From the NCBI GenBank assembly GCA_963758555.1, contig CAVWVW010000003.1, positions 1,178,001-1,242,000 of the forward strand: DNA of 64,000 bases. The letters are read 5' to 3'. The translations under genes and the position numbers were made by a program. Under the pieces are notes generated by a model that saw only the letters and a program-made list of their open reading frames with translations, had not been told where the DNA came from and made no database searches. Shown here piece by piece: positions 35,294 to 43,298 of this stretch (the stretch's first letter is position 1; each line of letters starts with the position of its first letter). This DNA comes from CAIUMH01 sp963758555. GTDB taxonomy: Bacteria > Actinomycetota > Acidimicrobiia > Acidimicrobiales > RAAP-2.

Positions 35294-36310
35294 TCAGCTC
35301 AAGCGCACGCCGGGCTCGTCTCGCTCTTCTCGAGCTGGACGATTCATGAGGATCTCGAGCGCAGCGCGCGGCGTCGTCCGACCGACCACGAGGTCGGCGA
35401 CTTCGGCGCAGATCGGCATCTCGACGCCTGCGCGCTCGGCAAGCATGCGCAAGGGTCCGGCTGATTTCACACCCTCGGCGACCATGAACGACGACGCAGT
35501 GATCTCTTGGAGCGAGCGACCCCTTCCGAGCTCGACGCCCACCCGCCGGTTTCGGCTCTGATCGCTCGTAGCGGTGGCGACGAGATCACCGAGGCCTGCA
35601 AGACCGCTGAACGTCGACGCCTCACCGCCGAGCGCCGCACCAAGGCGGCTCATCTCTGCGAGGCCCCGTGTGATGAGCAACGCTCGCGTGTTCTCGCCGA
35701 AGCCCAAGCCATCGGCGATGCCGGCGGCGATTGCCAGGACGTTCTTCGACGCTCCAGCGATCTCACAACCGATGAGGTCGGTCGACACGTACGCCCGGAG
35801 GCGCGGTGTGTGCAGCGCGCTCTGGATCGACTCGGCACTGGCCCGATCGTCGCACGCCACCAGGCATGCCGCGGGTTGACCGACGGCAATCTCATGAGCG
35901 AGGTTGGGACCAGAGACGGCTCCTACGACCACCTGTGGTGCCACGGAGGAGATCACCTGGCTCATCCGCAGCGCGGTGCCGTCTTCAATGCCCTTGGCCA
36001 AGCTGAAGACCGGCGTGCCGGGAGCGATGACACCCGCCGCGCTCGTCAGCACCGAGCGGATGCCATGACTGGGCATGGCGACCAAGACCGCCCCAGCCTG
36101 AGCCAGGCAACCCTCAAGGTCTGTGGTGGCGCGCAAGCTCGAGGGAAGCTCGATGCCAGGGAGGTATCGAGCGTTGGCGTGTTGCTCGTTGATCTCGGTG
36201 GCCAGGTCACCGGATCGAACCCACAGGACCGTCGGTCGTCGAGACAGGGCGATCGAGGCGAGTGTCGTGCCCCACGACCCACCTCCGAGCACCACCAAGG
36301 TCTCGTCCAC
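35294..36310 (-). CDS. gpsA: Glycerol-3-phosphate dehydrogenase [NAD(P)+]
   Basis: A 338-residue enzyme making sn-glycerol-3-phosphate for phospholipids. It has Rossmann motif VLGGGSWGTTLASIAL, LAKGIEDGT, VSGPNLAHEIAVGQPAA, IAGASKNVLAIAAGIADGLGFG with the catalytic Lys, and FSGLAGLGDLVATATS. Length and motifs match GpsA. GTG 36310 has TAGGCT 6 bases upstream and lies divergent from cofC. It converges with the mannosidase gene (7 bases between stops). Confidence 0.94.
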   Translation of the reverse strand: MDETLVVLGGGSWGTTLASIALSRRPTVLWVRSGDLATEINEQHANARYLPGIELPSSLRATTDLEGCLAQAGAVLVAMPSHGIRSVLTSAAGVIAPGTPVFSLAKGIEDGTALRMSQVISSVAPQVVVGAVSGPNLAHEIAVGQPAACLVACDDRASAESIQSALHTPRLRAYVSTDLIGCEIAGASKNVLAIAAGIADGLGFGENTRALLITRGLAEMSRLGAALGGEASTFSGLAGLGDLVATATSDQSRNRRVGVELGRGRSLQEITASSFMVAEGVKSAGPLRMLAERAGVEMPICAEVADLVVGRTTPRAALEILMNRPAREERDEPGVRLS

Positions 36311-36316
36311 CCGAGA

Positions 36317-36375
36317 AGCCTACGGCGCTTGCTGGCAGCGGAGCAGAGAGCGCGTGAGCGCACGGCCCGTAGACT
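36317..36375. promoter_or_regulatory. Divergent leaderless promoters, gpsA / cofC
   Basis: Minus-strand TAGGCT at 36317-36322 (6 bases to GTG 36310) and plus-strand TAGACT at 36370-36375 (7 bases to GTG 36383). Confidence 0.5.
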
Positions 36376-36382
36376 CCGCAGC

Positions 36383-37021
36383 GTGAGGGGCCAGCGAGAT
36401 CGCAGCCCGTCACCCGATGAGTCGAGCCGCTCGTTCCTGATTCCGATCAAGTCGTTCGTCGACGCCAAGGAGCGCCTCGCCACGGTGCTCGATCCCGACC
36501 AACGATGCTCCCTTGCCAAAGAGCTCGCAGGCGGCGTTCTCGAAGCGACGAAGATCGCCAACACCGCGGTGGTCTGCGATGACGATGAGGTTGCCGGCTG
36601 GGCAGCACAGCGGGGTGCCAGCGTCATCTGGGCACCAGGCAAAGGTCTCAACGGCGCAGTCTCTGAAGGTGTCAGAGCGTTGGCGGCGCTCGGCTACGAG
36701 CGGATCACCGTGGTCCACGCCGATCTGCCGTTCCCTGAGCGGCTTCGCTCCTTGCCTGACGTTGATGGTGTGCTCCTCGTTCCCGACCGGCGTCAAGACG
36801 GAACCAACGTGCTCGGGATCCCCGCCTCGAGCGACTTCGCCTTCTCGTACGGCCGAGCATCCTTTGCTCGTCACCTCGAAGAGGCAGCCAAGTTGGGGCT
36901 GACGACAGAGGTGCTCGAAGACGACGAGCTCTCGATCGACGTCGACCTACCCGAAGACCTCATCGAGATGAGCGCATGGGCGCGACAACGGGGGCCCGAA
37001 GGCCCCCGCGTCAACACCTAA
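36383..37021 (+). CDS. cofC: 2-phospho-L-lactate (phosphoenolpyruvate) guanylyltransferase
   Basis: A 212-residue nucleotidyltransferase of coenzyme F420 biosynthesis (called FbiD in mycobacteria), which activates phospholactate or phosphoenolpyruvate with GTP. It has IPIKSFVDAKERLATVLD at the N-terminus, ITVVHADLPFPE, LVPDRRQDGTNVL and FSYGRASFARHLEEA. GTG 36383 is supported by TAGACT seven bases upstream. Other F420 genes (fbiA-C) are not in this window. A strong hairpin lies inside its last codons. Confidence 0.87.
   Translation: MRGQRDRSPSPDESSRSFLIPIKSFVDAKERLATVLDPDQRCSLAKELAGGVLEATKIANTAVVCDDDEVAGWAAQRGASVIWAPGKGLNGAVSEGVRALAALGYERITVVHADLPFPERLRSLPDVDGVLLVPDRRQDGTNVLGIPASSDFAFSYGRASFARHLEEAAKLGLTTEVLEDDELSIDVDLPEDLIEMSAWARQRGPEGPRVNT
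36989..37008 (+). terminator. GC-rich hairpin at the end of cofC
   Basis: CGGGGGCC, tetraloop CGAA, GGCCCCCG: a perfect 8-bp stem overlapping the last codons of cofC, 13 bases before the stop. No U-tract follows, so it is a GC-stem terminator candidate of the kind common in actinobacteria. It lies between two convergent genes. Confidence 0.5.
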
Positions 37022-37033
37022 CAGAGCGACGCT

Positions 37034-37408
37034 CTAGCGCTTGCGTGCCGGAGCCTTCTTGGCGGCGGTCTTGCGAGCCGGAGCCTTCTTTGCCGCCGTC
37101 TTGCGAGCCGGAGCCTTCTTGGCGGCGGTCTTGCGAGCCGGAGCCTTCTTCACCGCAGCCTTCTTGGCCGGAGCCTTCTTGGCGGCGGTCTTGCGAGCCG
37201 GAGCCTTCTTGGCCGCCGTCTTGCGAGCCGGAGCCTTCTTGGCGGCGGTCTTGCGAGCCGGAGCCTTCTTGGCGGCGGTCTTGCGAGCCGGAGCCTTCTT
37301 TGCCGCCGTCTTGCGAGCCGGAGCCTTCTTGGCGGCGGTCTTGCGAGCCGGAGCCTTCTTCACCGCAGCCTTCTTGGCCGGGGCCTTCTTCTTCGCGGCA
37401 GTAGCCAC
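37034..37408 (-). CDS. Histone H1-like Ala/Lys/Pro-repeat protein
   Basis: 124 residues made almost wholly of a tandem ten-residue unit KKAPARKTAA (variant KKAPAKKAAV), about 12 copies, like eukaryotic H1 tails and the C-terminal tail of mycobacterial HupB. It should bind DNA non-specifically and compact the nucleoid; no folded domain is present. GTG 37408 is chosen because AGGAGGTG (37415-37422) ends 6 bases upstream; the alternative GTG at 37417 lies inside that Shine-Dalgarno sequence. It converges with cofC, 12 bases between stops. Confidence 0.85.
   Translation of the reverse strand: MATAAKKKAPAKKAAVKKAPARKTAAKKAPARKTAAKKAPARKTAAKKAPARKTAAKKAPARKTAAKKAPARKTAAKKAPAKKAAVKKAPARKTAAKKAPARKTAAKKAPARKTAAKKAPARKR
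37041..37400. repeat. 30-bp tandem repeats encoding the AKP units
   Basis: About twelve nearly identical 30-base units in perfect register, so the text repeats every two units per 60 bases. A variant unit (encoding KKAAV) occurs near 37151 and again near 37361, 210 bases or seven units apart, suggesting a higher-order duplication. Copy number is likely unstable. Confidence 0.9.
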
Positions 37409-37422
37409 TGGGAACACCTCCT

Positions 37423-37770
37423 GGTTTCAGTATCTGTCTCAGGCAGCGAGCGGAAGCATCGACCTCGATGGTCGATCGAACTGCACTGCCACTTGAGACA
37501 GCTGCGCGCATCTCTCCCCCTCAGCCGCCAGCACTCCCGCTGTCGATTGGAACGATCTGACGCACGGCCTCGCGATCGAAGGGACACGAAGGTGACGACG
37601 ATCTCTCGAGAGCTGCGAGCTAGAGCTGCTTCGCTCCGCGCACGCGCGTAACCCTCGACGGATGTCAACCAACATGTCCCCCTCTTGCACTTGGCTGCAC
37701 ACCATGACAGTGCATCGTCGACGCGAAAGCAAGCAATGCGCGCACGCGCAACGCTGCGACGGTTGCGATC
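37423..37770. other. 350-base gap between the histone-like gene and the coupling ATPase
   Basis: No convincing gene on either strand. It holds an inverted repeat (ATCGAC, seven bases, GTCGAT near 37462), the palindrome CTCTCGAGAG near 37601, and the decamer GCGCACGCGC near 37635 and again near 37740. It lies upstream of a coupling-protein gene in a region that also carries a relaxase, so an old oriT is conceivable but not shown. Confidence 0.4.
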
Positions 37771-39102
37771 GTGACGACGCGCGATGACCACACTCCTTCA
37801 TCTCGCGGCGTGTTGCTCGGTCGTTCGAACGACGAGTGGGTGTGGTCGGGAGCGGAGCGCAGCACCCTCGTCATCGGTCCGACGCGATCGGGGAAGACGT
37901 CGACAGTGATCGTGCCGAACGTGCTCAGCGCGCGTCACGCCGTCATCGCCACGTCGACGAAGCAGGACGTCGCATCGGCGACCGCGCGGGCGCGCTCGCG
38001 AGCTGGCTCGTGCCTGCTCTTCGATCCCTCAGGCCAGACGGAGCCACCTCCTGGGGTCGATCTCATTGGATGGAGTCCCCTTCGTGCAGCCACCACGTGG
38101 GACGGAGCGCTTGGCACTGCCCAAGCGATGGTTGCAGCGTCACAGCGACGCTCCGTCCAGAGCGGACCGGCGAACCACTGGTCTGAACGAGCCGGCTCCA
38201 TGCTGGCGAGCCTCTCCTTTGCTGCCTCTCAAGGAGAGAAAGAGGTTGCTGACCTGGTGCGATGGGTCGATCGCCACGAGGGCCACGAAGCGCTCGAGAT
38301 CCTGGAAGCACGCCAGGGCCTGGAGCATCCTTCGACCTCGCTGCTCGTGGGCCTGCTCGCCACTGATGCTCGCGAGCAGTCCGGCATCTGGTCCACCGCC
38401 TCTGGTGTCCTTGGCGCCTACCGCTCGCTCGGCGCCCTCGCCTCGACACGCGCAGGGCTGCTCGATCCTCACGAGTTCGTCTCGGGTGCCAACACGCTCT
38501 ACGTCTGTGCGCCGGGCCGACAGCAAGGGCTCATGGCTCCCTTGGTCGTCGGTCTCCTCGACGATCTCCAGCAAGCGTCGCTGCAGCGAAACGAGTCAAC
38601 GAGACCGGTGCTCTTTGCACTCGACGAGCTCGCCAACATCGCGCCCATTCCTGAGCTGCCACAGCTGGTGAGCGAAGGTGGCGGACAAGGTGTGCTGACC
38701 ATCGGATGCTTGCAAGACCTCTCACAAGCTCGCGCTCGTTGGGGACCGGTGGCCGACGGTTTCATGTCGATGTTCTCAACGACGTTGGTGCTTGGCGGCA
38801 TCGCCGATCGCTCCACGCTGACGCTGTTGCGCGATCTCTCGGGCCATCATGAACCGGCTCGTACGACGTACTCGGTCAACCGTGACGCACGAGGTCGACG
38901 ATCAGCCGCGCTCTCGACGACCACGCAGCGACTCGAGCGACTCTCGCTCGACGACGCAGCGAAGACACGACCGGGTCACGCATTGGTGCTCGATGCCGCC
39001 AATCGCCTGGGCTGGATCGAGCAGACCGTGGCGTTTCGAGACGAACCGTGGCGAAGCCTCATCGAACGAACGGCTCGCGAGCTGTCCGCTCGTGAGCGAT
39101 GA
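37771..39102 (+). CDS. VirD4/TraG-like type IV coupling ATPase
   Basis: A 443-residue ATPase of the TraG/TraD/VirD4 group without the usual N-terminal transmembrane helices. It has Walker A VIGPTRSGKTST (residues 34-45), then a long mid-region, Walker B VLFALDELANIAPI near 275, and C-terminal LIGGIADRSTLTLLRDLSG-type sequence. In conjugation this family feeds relaxase-bound DNA to a secretion channel; no channel genes are here. GTG 37771 gives the longest family-like N-terminus; Shine-Dalgarno weak. It converges on a MobF relaxase gene with a 44-base overlap. Function in this genome is inferred: mobile relic or domesticated DNA pump. Confidence 0.8.
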   Translation: MTTRDDHTPSSRGVLLGRSNDEWVWSGAERSTLVIGPTRSGKTSTVIVPNVLSARHAVIATSTKQDVASATARARSRAGSCLLFDPSGQTEPPPGVDLIGWSPLRAATTWDGALGTAQAMVAASQRRSVQSGPANHWSERAGSMLASLSFAASQGEKEVADLVRWVDRHEGHEALEILEARQGLEHPSTSLLVGLLATDAREQSGIWSTASGVLGAYRSLGALASTRAGLLDPHEFVSGANTLYVCAPGRQQGLMAPLVVGLLDDLQQASLQRNESTRPVLFALDELANIAPIPELPQLVSEGGGQGVLTIGCLQDLSQARARWGPVADGFMSMFSTTLVLGGIADRSTLTLLRDLSGHHEPARTTYSVNRDARGRRSAALSTTTQRLERLSLDDAAKTRPGHALVLDAANRLGWIEQTVAFRDEPWRSLIERTARELSARER

Positions 39103-40252
39103 ACCGTGCCGGGTCTCGGGTCCTCTCCAGGCTCTCGTTCCGGCGCCACCACGACTCCAACGACCCGCGATTCGTCGGTCGAGCGCCGAGCAGCTGCAGG
39201 GCCCGCTGACCAGGGATGACCTCTCGTGGCGTGAGTGGGAGCTCGGCGAGCCCGTGGCCGAGCTCGACGCCGAGCCGCGCCACGTTTCGTCGGGCGAGCG
39301 TGCCCTCCACCCCTCCTCCTGCTGACTCGGCAAACGCTGCGACCACCGCTCGTGCTGGTCGAGCGCGGTCATAGAGCATCGAGGCGAAGTGGTGCTCATC
39401 GACGACCCATGCGTGCATGGTGGATCGGTCGAGGTCAGCGAATCTCGGTGCGGCACGGCGGCGCTCCTGCCAGAGGACCTGAAGGTCTCGTCTGCTCGCT
39501 ACCTGCTCCTTCGCCGGCCGTGAGCGCTCACCTGCTCGAACGTCAGCCGAGCGCCCGCTCAAGGCCCAGCTGAGCGAGTCGCCCACGCCTTCGATGCGCT
39601 CGTGGCCATCGGCGCCACGCTGCCATGCCACACCGAGATCTCGAGAGAGCTCGAAGCGCAGCTGCGCTCGATAGAGGGCCTCGGCGGTTGGTGCGTGGGC
39701 GCGCAGCACACGTGCGTCGAGCGCCCCGAAGCGACCGTGCTCGTCACGCGCGAGGTTTGCGATGACCACGTGGCTGTGCAGATGGGGGTCGTGTGAGCGA
39801 CTCACGCCGTGCGTGAACGTGGCACAGGTGAGCCCTTCGGCCTTGAGGCCCACGCGCTCGGCCCCGAACGATCGGCCCACCACCGCGCCTCGCTCTTCGA
39901 GGTACGAGAGGGCGACGTCGATCCCGTGCTCATGTGCGGTGACGATGCGCCTCGCCGCCGCGTCACTCTCGAAGGCGAACAGGACGCTGATCGGCTTCGG
40001 TGCGGCGAAGGTCAGGTCGTAGCCAACGCGGCGTCGAAGGGGATGTGGCGACAGGGTCGCACCGAGGGGGCGCCCCGCCAGGACGGCGGCAAGGTCTTGC
40101 TCCTCGACCGAACCGCCGAGTCCGAAGCGCTCCGCAGCAGCCCCCGACCACGTGCCGGGACGTCGCCGATCGAACAGGTCGCTGACCTCGTGGGCAGGAT
40201 CAGCGAGGAAGTACGAGCCCGCTGGGTCGCTGATCGTCGACAGCTTCAGCAC
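39059..40252 (-). CDS. MobF-type relaxase domain protein
   Basis: A 397-residue TrwC-like relaxase without the helicase half that normal MobF proteins carry. It has a candidate nicking Tyr14 in SYFLAD (single Tyr plus Phe rather than a Tyr pair), WSGAAAERFGL, DLTFAAPKPISVLFAF, and the His triad H157, H159, H161 in SHDPHLHSHVVIAN, which binds the metal. It would nick and covalently hold DNA at an oriT. It lies opposite and overlapping the coupling ATPase, so the pair acts together or descends from one element. GTG 40252 start. Confidence 0.85.
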   Translation of the reverse strand: MLKLSTISDPAGSYFLADPAHEVSDLFDRRRPGTWSGAAAERFGLGGSVEEQDLAAVLAGRPLGATLSPHPLRRRVGYDLTFAAPKPISVLFAFESDAAARRIVTAHEHGIDVALSYLEERGAVVGRSFGAERVGLKAEGLTCATFTHGVSRSHDPHLHSHVVIANLARDEHGRFGALDARVLRAHAPTAEALYRAQLRFELSRDLGVAWQRGADGHERIEGVGDSLSWALSGRSADVRAGERSRPAKEQVASRRDLQVLWQERRRAAPRFADLDRSTMHAWVVDEHHFASMLYDRARPARAVVAAFAESAGGGVEGTLARRNVARLGVELGHGLAELPLTPREVIPGQRALQLLGARPTNRGSLESWWRRNESLERTRDPARFIAHERTAREPFVR

Positions 40253-40270
40253 GGGCAGTTCCCCACGTGC

Positions 40271-42205
40271 TCACATGGTCGCTCGGTACCTCTGCTTCAC
40301 GCGCCCCGCGGCGTCAGCCGCGAGGTCCAGCATCTCGGTCGGTGCGACCACCACCGCACCCGATCCCGCCTGGAGCAAGATTCGCTCCAGCCAGGCCGGC
40401 CCAGACACGGCGAGAGCCATCACCACCGAGCCGTCGGGCTCACGTCGACGTGCGATCGACGGGATGCTGTCAGAGAGCCACAGTGCACGCTCAGCCACGC
40501 GCACGACGGCAACGTCAGCACCCGCATCGGGCACGAACGAGCCATGAGTTGCCAGTGTTTGCGTGCCTCCCTGCGGGCGAGGCCCATGGTCGGCGACGGA
40601 CTTGAACGAGTCGACGCGGAACGTCCGAAGGGCTTGAGCTCGGTGGCAGTAGGCCTCGACGTACCAGCGACCGTCGATCGAGCTCACCCTGAGCGGATCG
40701 ATGACTCGGCTGGTCAGCTCGTCAGTCGAGGTGGCCAAGTACTCGACGTCGAGCTGGCGAGATGCGGCGGTCGCCTCGAGCAGCTCATCGAGGAACGGTG
40801 GGCGATCCAGAGCAACCTCGATCGAGCGACGCTCGCCCAAGGCATGATCCAGCTTCGTCAGGGCTCGAGCCAGCGGTCCCTCTTCATCTGAGCCGGGGAG
40901 CGACAAGATCGTGCGCGCTGCCGCGGCCAACGCCACACCCTCGCTCGGCGTGAGCTGCCGAGGGCGACTCATCTCGGGGAGCCGAGCGGTCACCTCTTCT
41001 GCATCGACGACGATGTCCATGAGCTGATCGGGGCTGAACGGCGGCCGACCGCAGCAGGCAGCGAGCTCGAGCTCAGCTACCACGTCTGCCTCAGTCATCT
41101 CGAAGCGCGCGGCCACCTCGCTGGTGGGAACCGTTCCTGCCCCCGCTAGCCACTCGAGCATCCCGAGGAGTCGCCGAAGACGCCGCTGCGTCGGCGGCGC
41201 TCCCCTGACCTCAGGTTCGTCATCGACACCGTCTTGGAAGAGATCCCCCGGGCTGATCGCCTCCGTCACGTTCGGCTTCACGGCGATGATCTCGTCGAGC
41301 CACGAGACCAGCGAGGCGCGAAACGTCGCGGGCTCGAGCACCTCGACGTGGTCGAGGAAGGACAAGACCCACGAACGTGCGCCGTCCTCCCAGCCGACCG
41401 AGACCTCGACCACCACCGAGCCGTCGGCTCGGCGCTCGAGCACGTGCTCCTCTCCAACCTCAGCGACGAGGCGCCAGGCGTAGAGAGGATCGACCAGCAC
41501 GACCAGCTCGTTGGTCCCGGACTCGCGCTTGACCGCCACCCGGGCATCAGGCGCATCGACGCCCTCGATCTGCTCTTCGCTCAGTGCGCCGCTACCAGCC
41601 GCGCCGATCGCCACCGTGCCCTCGATCCGGTCCACCCGAAAGCTCCGGGCGGCTTCTCGCTCCCGCGACCAGCCCACGAGGTACCAGTTGCCCGCCGAGA
41701 AGCGGAGCCGCACAGGTGCGACGACGCGCTCCTCGCCTCGATAGCTGAACCGGACTTCAGCCGAGGCCGAGAGCGCTTGGAAGATCCGGTCGAGGCCAGG
41801 AGCGGTCGCCAGGCTGGCGATGGGCTGGGCGTCGGCGAGATCCACGAAGCCCAGCTTGCGAAGCGCATCACCTCCGCTCCCGTCGGCCAGATGGACACCT
41901 GCCACGGCCAGGTTCAGCGCCGCCTGCTCGTCAGGCTCCAGGGCAAGATCAGGGAGGAAGAACGTCGCAGGGTCGATCCGATAGCCGAACTGCTCGGGTC
42001 CCTCGATGCTCACCGCCTCGACGACGATGCCTTCGTCTCGCAGGAGCTTCTTGTCTCGCTCGAAGGCCATGCGGCGCGCTTCGCCGGCGGGAGGGTAGCC
42101 AGGGAGCTCCTCGGCCAAGATGCTGAGGGGGATCGGCTCAGTCGCTTCGAGCAAGACCAGAATGAGGTCCGTGAGCCTCTCGATCTTCTGGTCGTCGCGA
42201 GCCAC
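40271..42205 (-). CDS. pafBC: Fused PafB-PafC WYL-domain transcriptional regulator
   Basis: 644 residues, two WYL-type halves in one chain: a helix-turn-helix and WYL at about residues 5-320 (GNWYLVGWSREREAARSFRVD), a linker, and a second pair at about 340-640 (DGRWYVEAYCHRAQALRTFRVD). In mycobacteria PafB and PafC are separate proteins that activate RecA-independent DNA-damage genes; here they are one polypeptide. GTG 42205 is supported by TATCCT seven bases upstream. No proteasome genes lie next to it in the window. Confidence 0.82.
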   Translation of the reverse strand: MARDDQKIERLTDLILVLLEATEPIPLSILAEELPGYPPAGEARRMAFERDKKLLRDEGIVVEAVSIEGPEQFGYRIDPATFFLPDLALEPDEQAALNLAVAGVHLADGSGGDALRKLGFVDLADAQPIASLATAPGLDRIFQALSASAEVRFSYRGEERVVAPVRLRFSAGNWYLVGWSREREAARSFRVDRIEGTVAIGAAGSGALSEEQIEGVDAPDARVAVKRESGTNELVVLVDPLYAWRLVAEVGEEHVLERRADGSVVVEVSVGWEDGARSWVLSFLDHVEVLEPATFRASLVSWLDEIIAVKPNVTEAISPGDLFQDGVDDEPEVRGAPPTQRRLRRLLGMLEWLAGAGTVPTSEVAARFEMTEADVVAELELAACCGRPPFSPDQLMDIVVDAEEVTARLPEMSRPRQLTPSEGVALAAAARTILSLPGSDEEGPLARALTKLDHALGERRSIEVALDRPPFLDELLEATAASRQLDVEYLATSTDELTSRVIDPLRVSSIDGRWYVEAYCHRAQALRTFRVDSFKSVADHGPRPQGGTQTLATHGSFVPDAGADVAVVRVAERALWLSDSIPSIARRREPDGSVVMALAVSGPAWLERILLQAGSGAVVVAPTEMLDLAADAAGRVKQRYRATM

Positions 42206-42212
42206 GACTTGG

Positions 42213-42218
42213 AGGATA
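42213..42218 (-). promoter_or_regulatory. -10 element of pafBC
   Basis: TATCCT on the minus strand, 7 bases before GTG 42205; leaderless start. Confidence 0.5.
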
Positions 42219-42345
42219 GGCCGTCACGATCAGCGGCTCCGTTCTCAGCGGGGTGCCCCCACCTGGCCCGCAGGAGGCCTCGAAAGCACCGCTCAGCCCT
42301 GTCCCGAGCGACATTTCATCGATTCGTCACCTGAAGGCCACCATC

Positions 42346-42373
42346 TCGCGACGCAAGAAGATGATTTCGCGAC
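42346..42373. repeat. Spaced TCGCGAC direct repeats upstream of a small gene
   Basis: TCGCGAC at 42346-42352 and 42367-42373, centre spacing 21 bases (two helical turns), ending 12 bases before ATG 42386. Each contains the palindrome TCGCGA. Candidate operator for a dimer binding one face. Confidence 0.35.
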
Positions 42374-42385
42374 AAGGCTGTGGCC

Positions 42386-42694
42386 ATGAGTGCGTCGACC
42401 GAGGCCAGCTTCACGTTGGAGTCATGCCACAGCACGTGGCACTTCGACGAGGCTCGCCATCGCTTCTTCCGCGTGCTGCGAGACAACCCGAACGATCCTG
42501 GTGTCCCGACACCGTGGCAGGAGTACTACGCGCTCATGCTCGAGACGGACTCCGAGGCCTTCACGGTCTGGTTGAACGAGGACGGGACTCGCCGGCTTCG
42601 CTCCTGGCGGCATCGTGAGCGCTGTGAAGCGTGCGGCACCGAGGCGACTGCGGAGCTGAACCTCACCGCCATCGCCGACCACGCTGACGACTAG
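42386..42694 (+). CDS. Small protein of unknown function with a C-terminal CxxC
   Basis: 102 residues; I do not recognise it. It has WHFDEARHRFFRVLRDNPND near the middle, then WQEYYALMLETDSEAFTVWL, and one CEACG pair near residue 82, which could be half a metal site or a redox pair. Charged and probably cytosolic. ATG 42386 is the likely start (GTG 42380 is also possible). It ends four bases inside the convergent moaC. Confidence 0.6.
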   Translation: MSASTEASFTLESCHSTWHFDEARHRFFRVLRDNPNDPGVPTPWQEYYALMLETDSEAFTVWLNEDGTRRLRSWRHRERCEACGTEATAELNLTAIADHADD

Positions 42695-43188
42695 GCGGGC
42701 TCGACCTCGCTGGCGGGTCGTCGCCAGGGCCCTGAGCGACCACCTGACTTCTCCCACAGCGCCACCTGCTCGACGACCATGGTTCGATCGAGCGACTTGC
42801 ACATGTCGTAGACCGTGAGCGCCGCCACCGTGCAGGCGGTGAGCGCCTCCATCTCCACGCCGGTGCGATCGACGGTGTCAACGTGGGCTTCGACCTCGAC
42901 GTAGGTCTCGCCGATCGAGAAGTTGATCGCCACCGTGCCCACGAGGACGGGATGGCACATGGGCAGCAGATCTGAGGTTCGCTTCGCCGCTTGGACTCCG
43001 GCGACACGAGCGGTGGCCAGCACGTCTCCCTTGGTGAGCGCATTGGCCGCGATCTTCTCGGTGGTCTCGGTCAGCATCGAGATCCGGCAGCGAGCGAGCG
43101 CTCGTCGTGCGGTCGGCTCCCGAGGTGCGACCTCGCGCACCAGGCTGCCGGCGAGTGGGTCGAGTCGCAGGAGATGGTGGTCAGGCAC
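42691..43188 (-). CDS. moaC: Cyclic pyranopterin monophosphate synthase
   Basis: 165 residues. MoaC converts 3',8-cH2GTP to cPMP in molybdenum cofactor synthesis. Motifs: KGDVLATARVAGVQAAKRTSDLLPMCHP with the catalytic Lys, and GVEMEALTACTVAALTVYDMCKSLD. The N-terminal part is divergent from the usual MVDVS sequence. GTG 43188 is fixed by TAGACT seven bases upstream. No other moa gene is in the window, so the pathway must be encoded elsewhere. Confidence 0.9.
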   Translation of the reverse strand: MPDHHLLRLDPLAGSLVREVAPREPTARRALARCRISMLTETTEKIAANALTKGDVLATARVAGVQAAKRTSDLLPMCHPVLVGTVAINFSIGETYVEVEAHVDTVDRTGVEMEALTACTVAALTVYDMCKSLDRTMVVEQVALWEKSGGRSGPWRRPASEVEPA

Positions 43189-43195
43189 GCCACGC

Positions 43196-43201
43196 AGTCT
43201 A
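43196..43201 (-). promoter_or_regulatory. -10 element of moaC
   Basis: TAGACT on the minus strand, 7 bases before GTG 43188. Confidence 0.45.
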
Positions 43202-43239
43202 CGGCTTGCGTCCCGTGACCTCGGACCTCGGCGAACCGA

Positions 43240-43245
43240 TAGAGT
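43240..43245 (+). promoter_or_regulatory. -10 element of the FmdB gene
   Basis: TAGAGT ends exactly where the CIRCE operator begins (43245 is shared), and GTGACC sits 19 bases upstream as a weak -35. Repressor binding to CIRCE would block this promoter. Confidence 0.5.
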
Positions 43246-43271
43246 TGGCACTCAAGCACGTCGAGTGCCAG
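43245..43271. promoter_or_regulatory. CIRCE element (HrcA operator)
   Basis: TTGGCACTC, nine bases, GAGTGCCAG: a 9-9-9 inverted repeat that differs from the CIRCE consensus TTAGCACTC-N9-GAGTGCTAA by three bases and keeps perfect arm symmetry apart from the outermost base. It starts at the end of a -10 box and lies 27 bases before the ATG of an FmdB-family gene, the position of a repressor operator. CIRCE normally controls groES/groEL and hrcA; no chaperone gene is in the window. HrcA itself is not encoded here. Confidence 0.8.
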
Positions 43272-43298
43272 AGCACCCTGACCCGAGCGTGGAGCGTC

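Noticed and set aside
37041..37400. Regular 30-base repeats as a CRISPR array
   Set aside because: There are no spacers: the units are contiguous and encode a histone-like protein in frame with a strong ribosome binding site.
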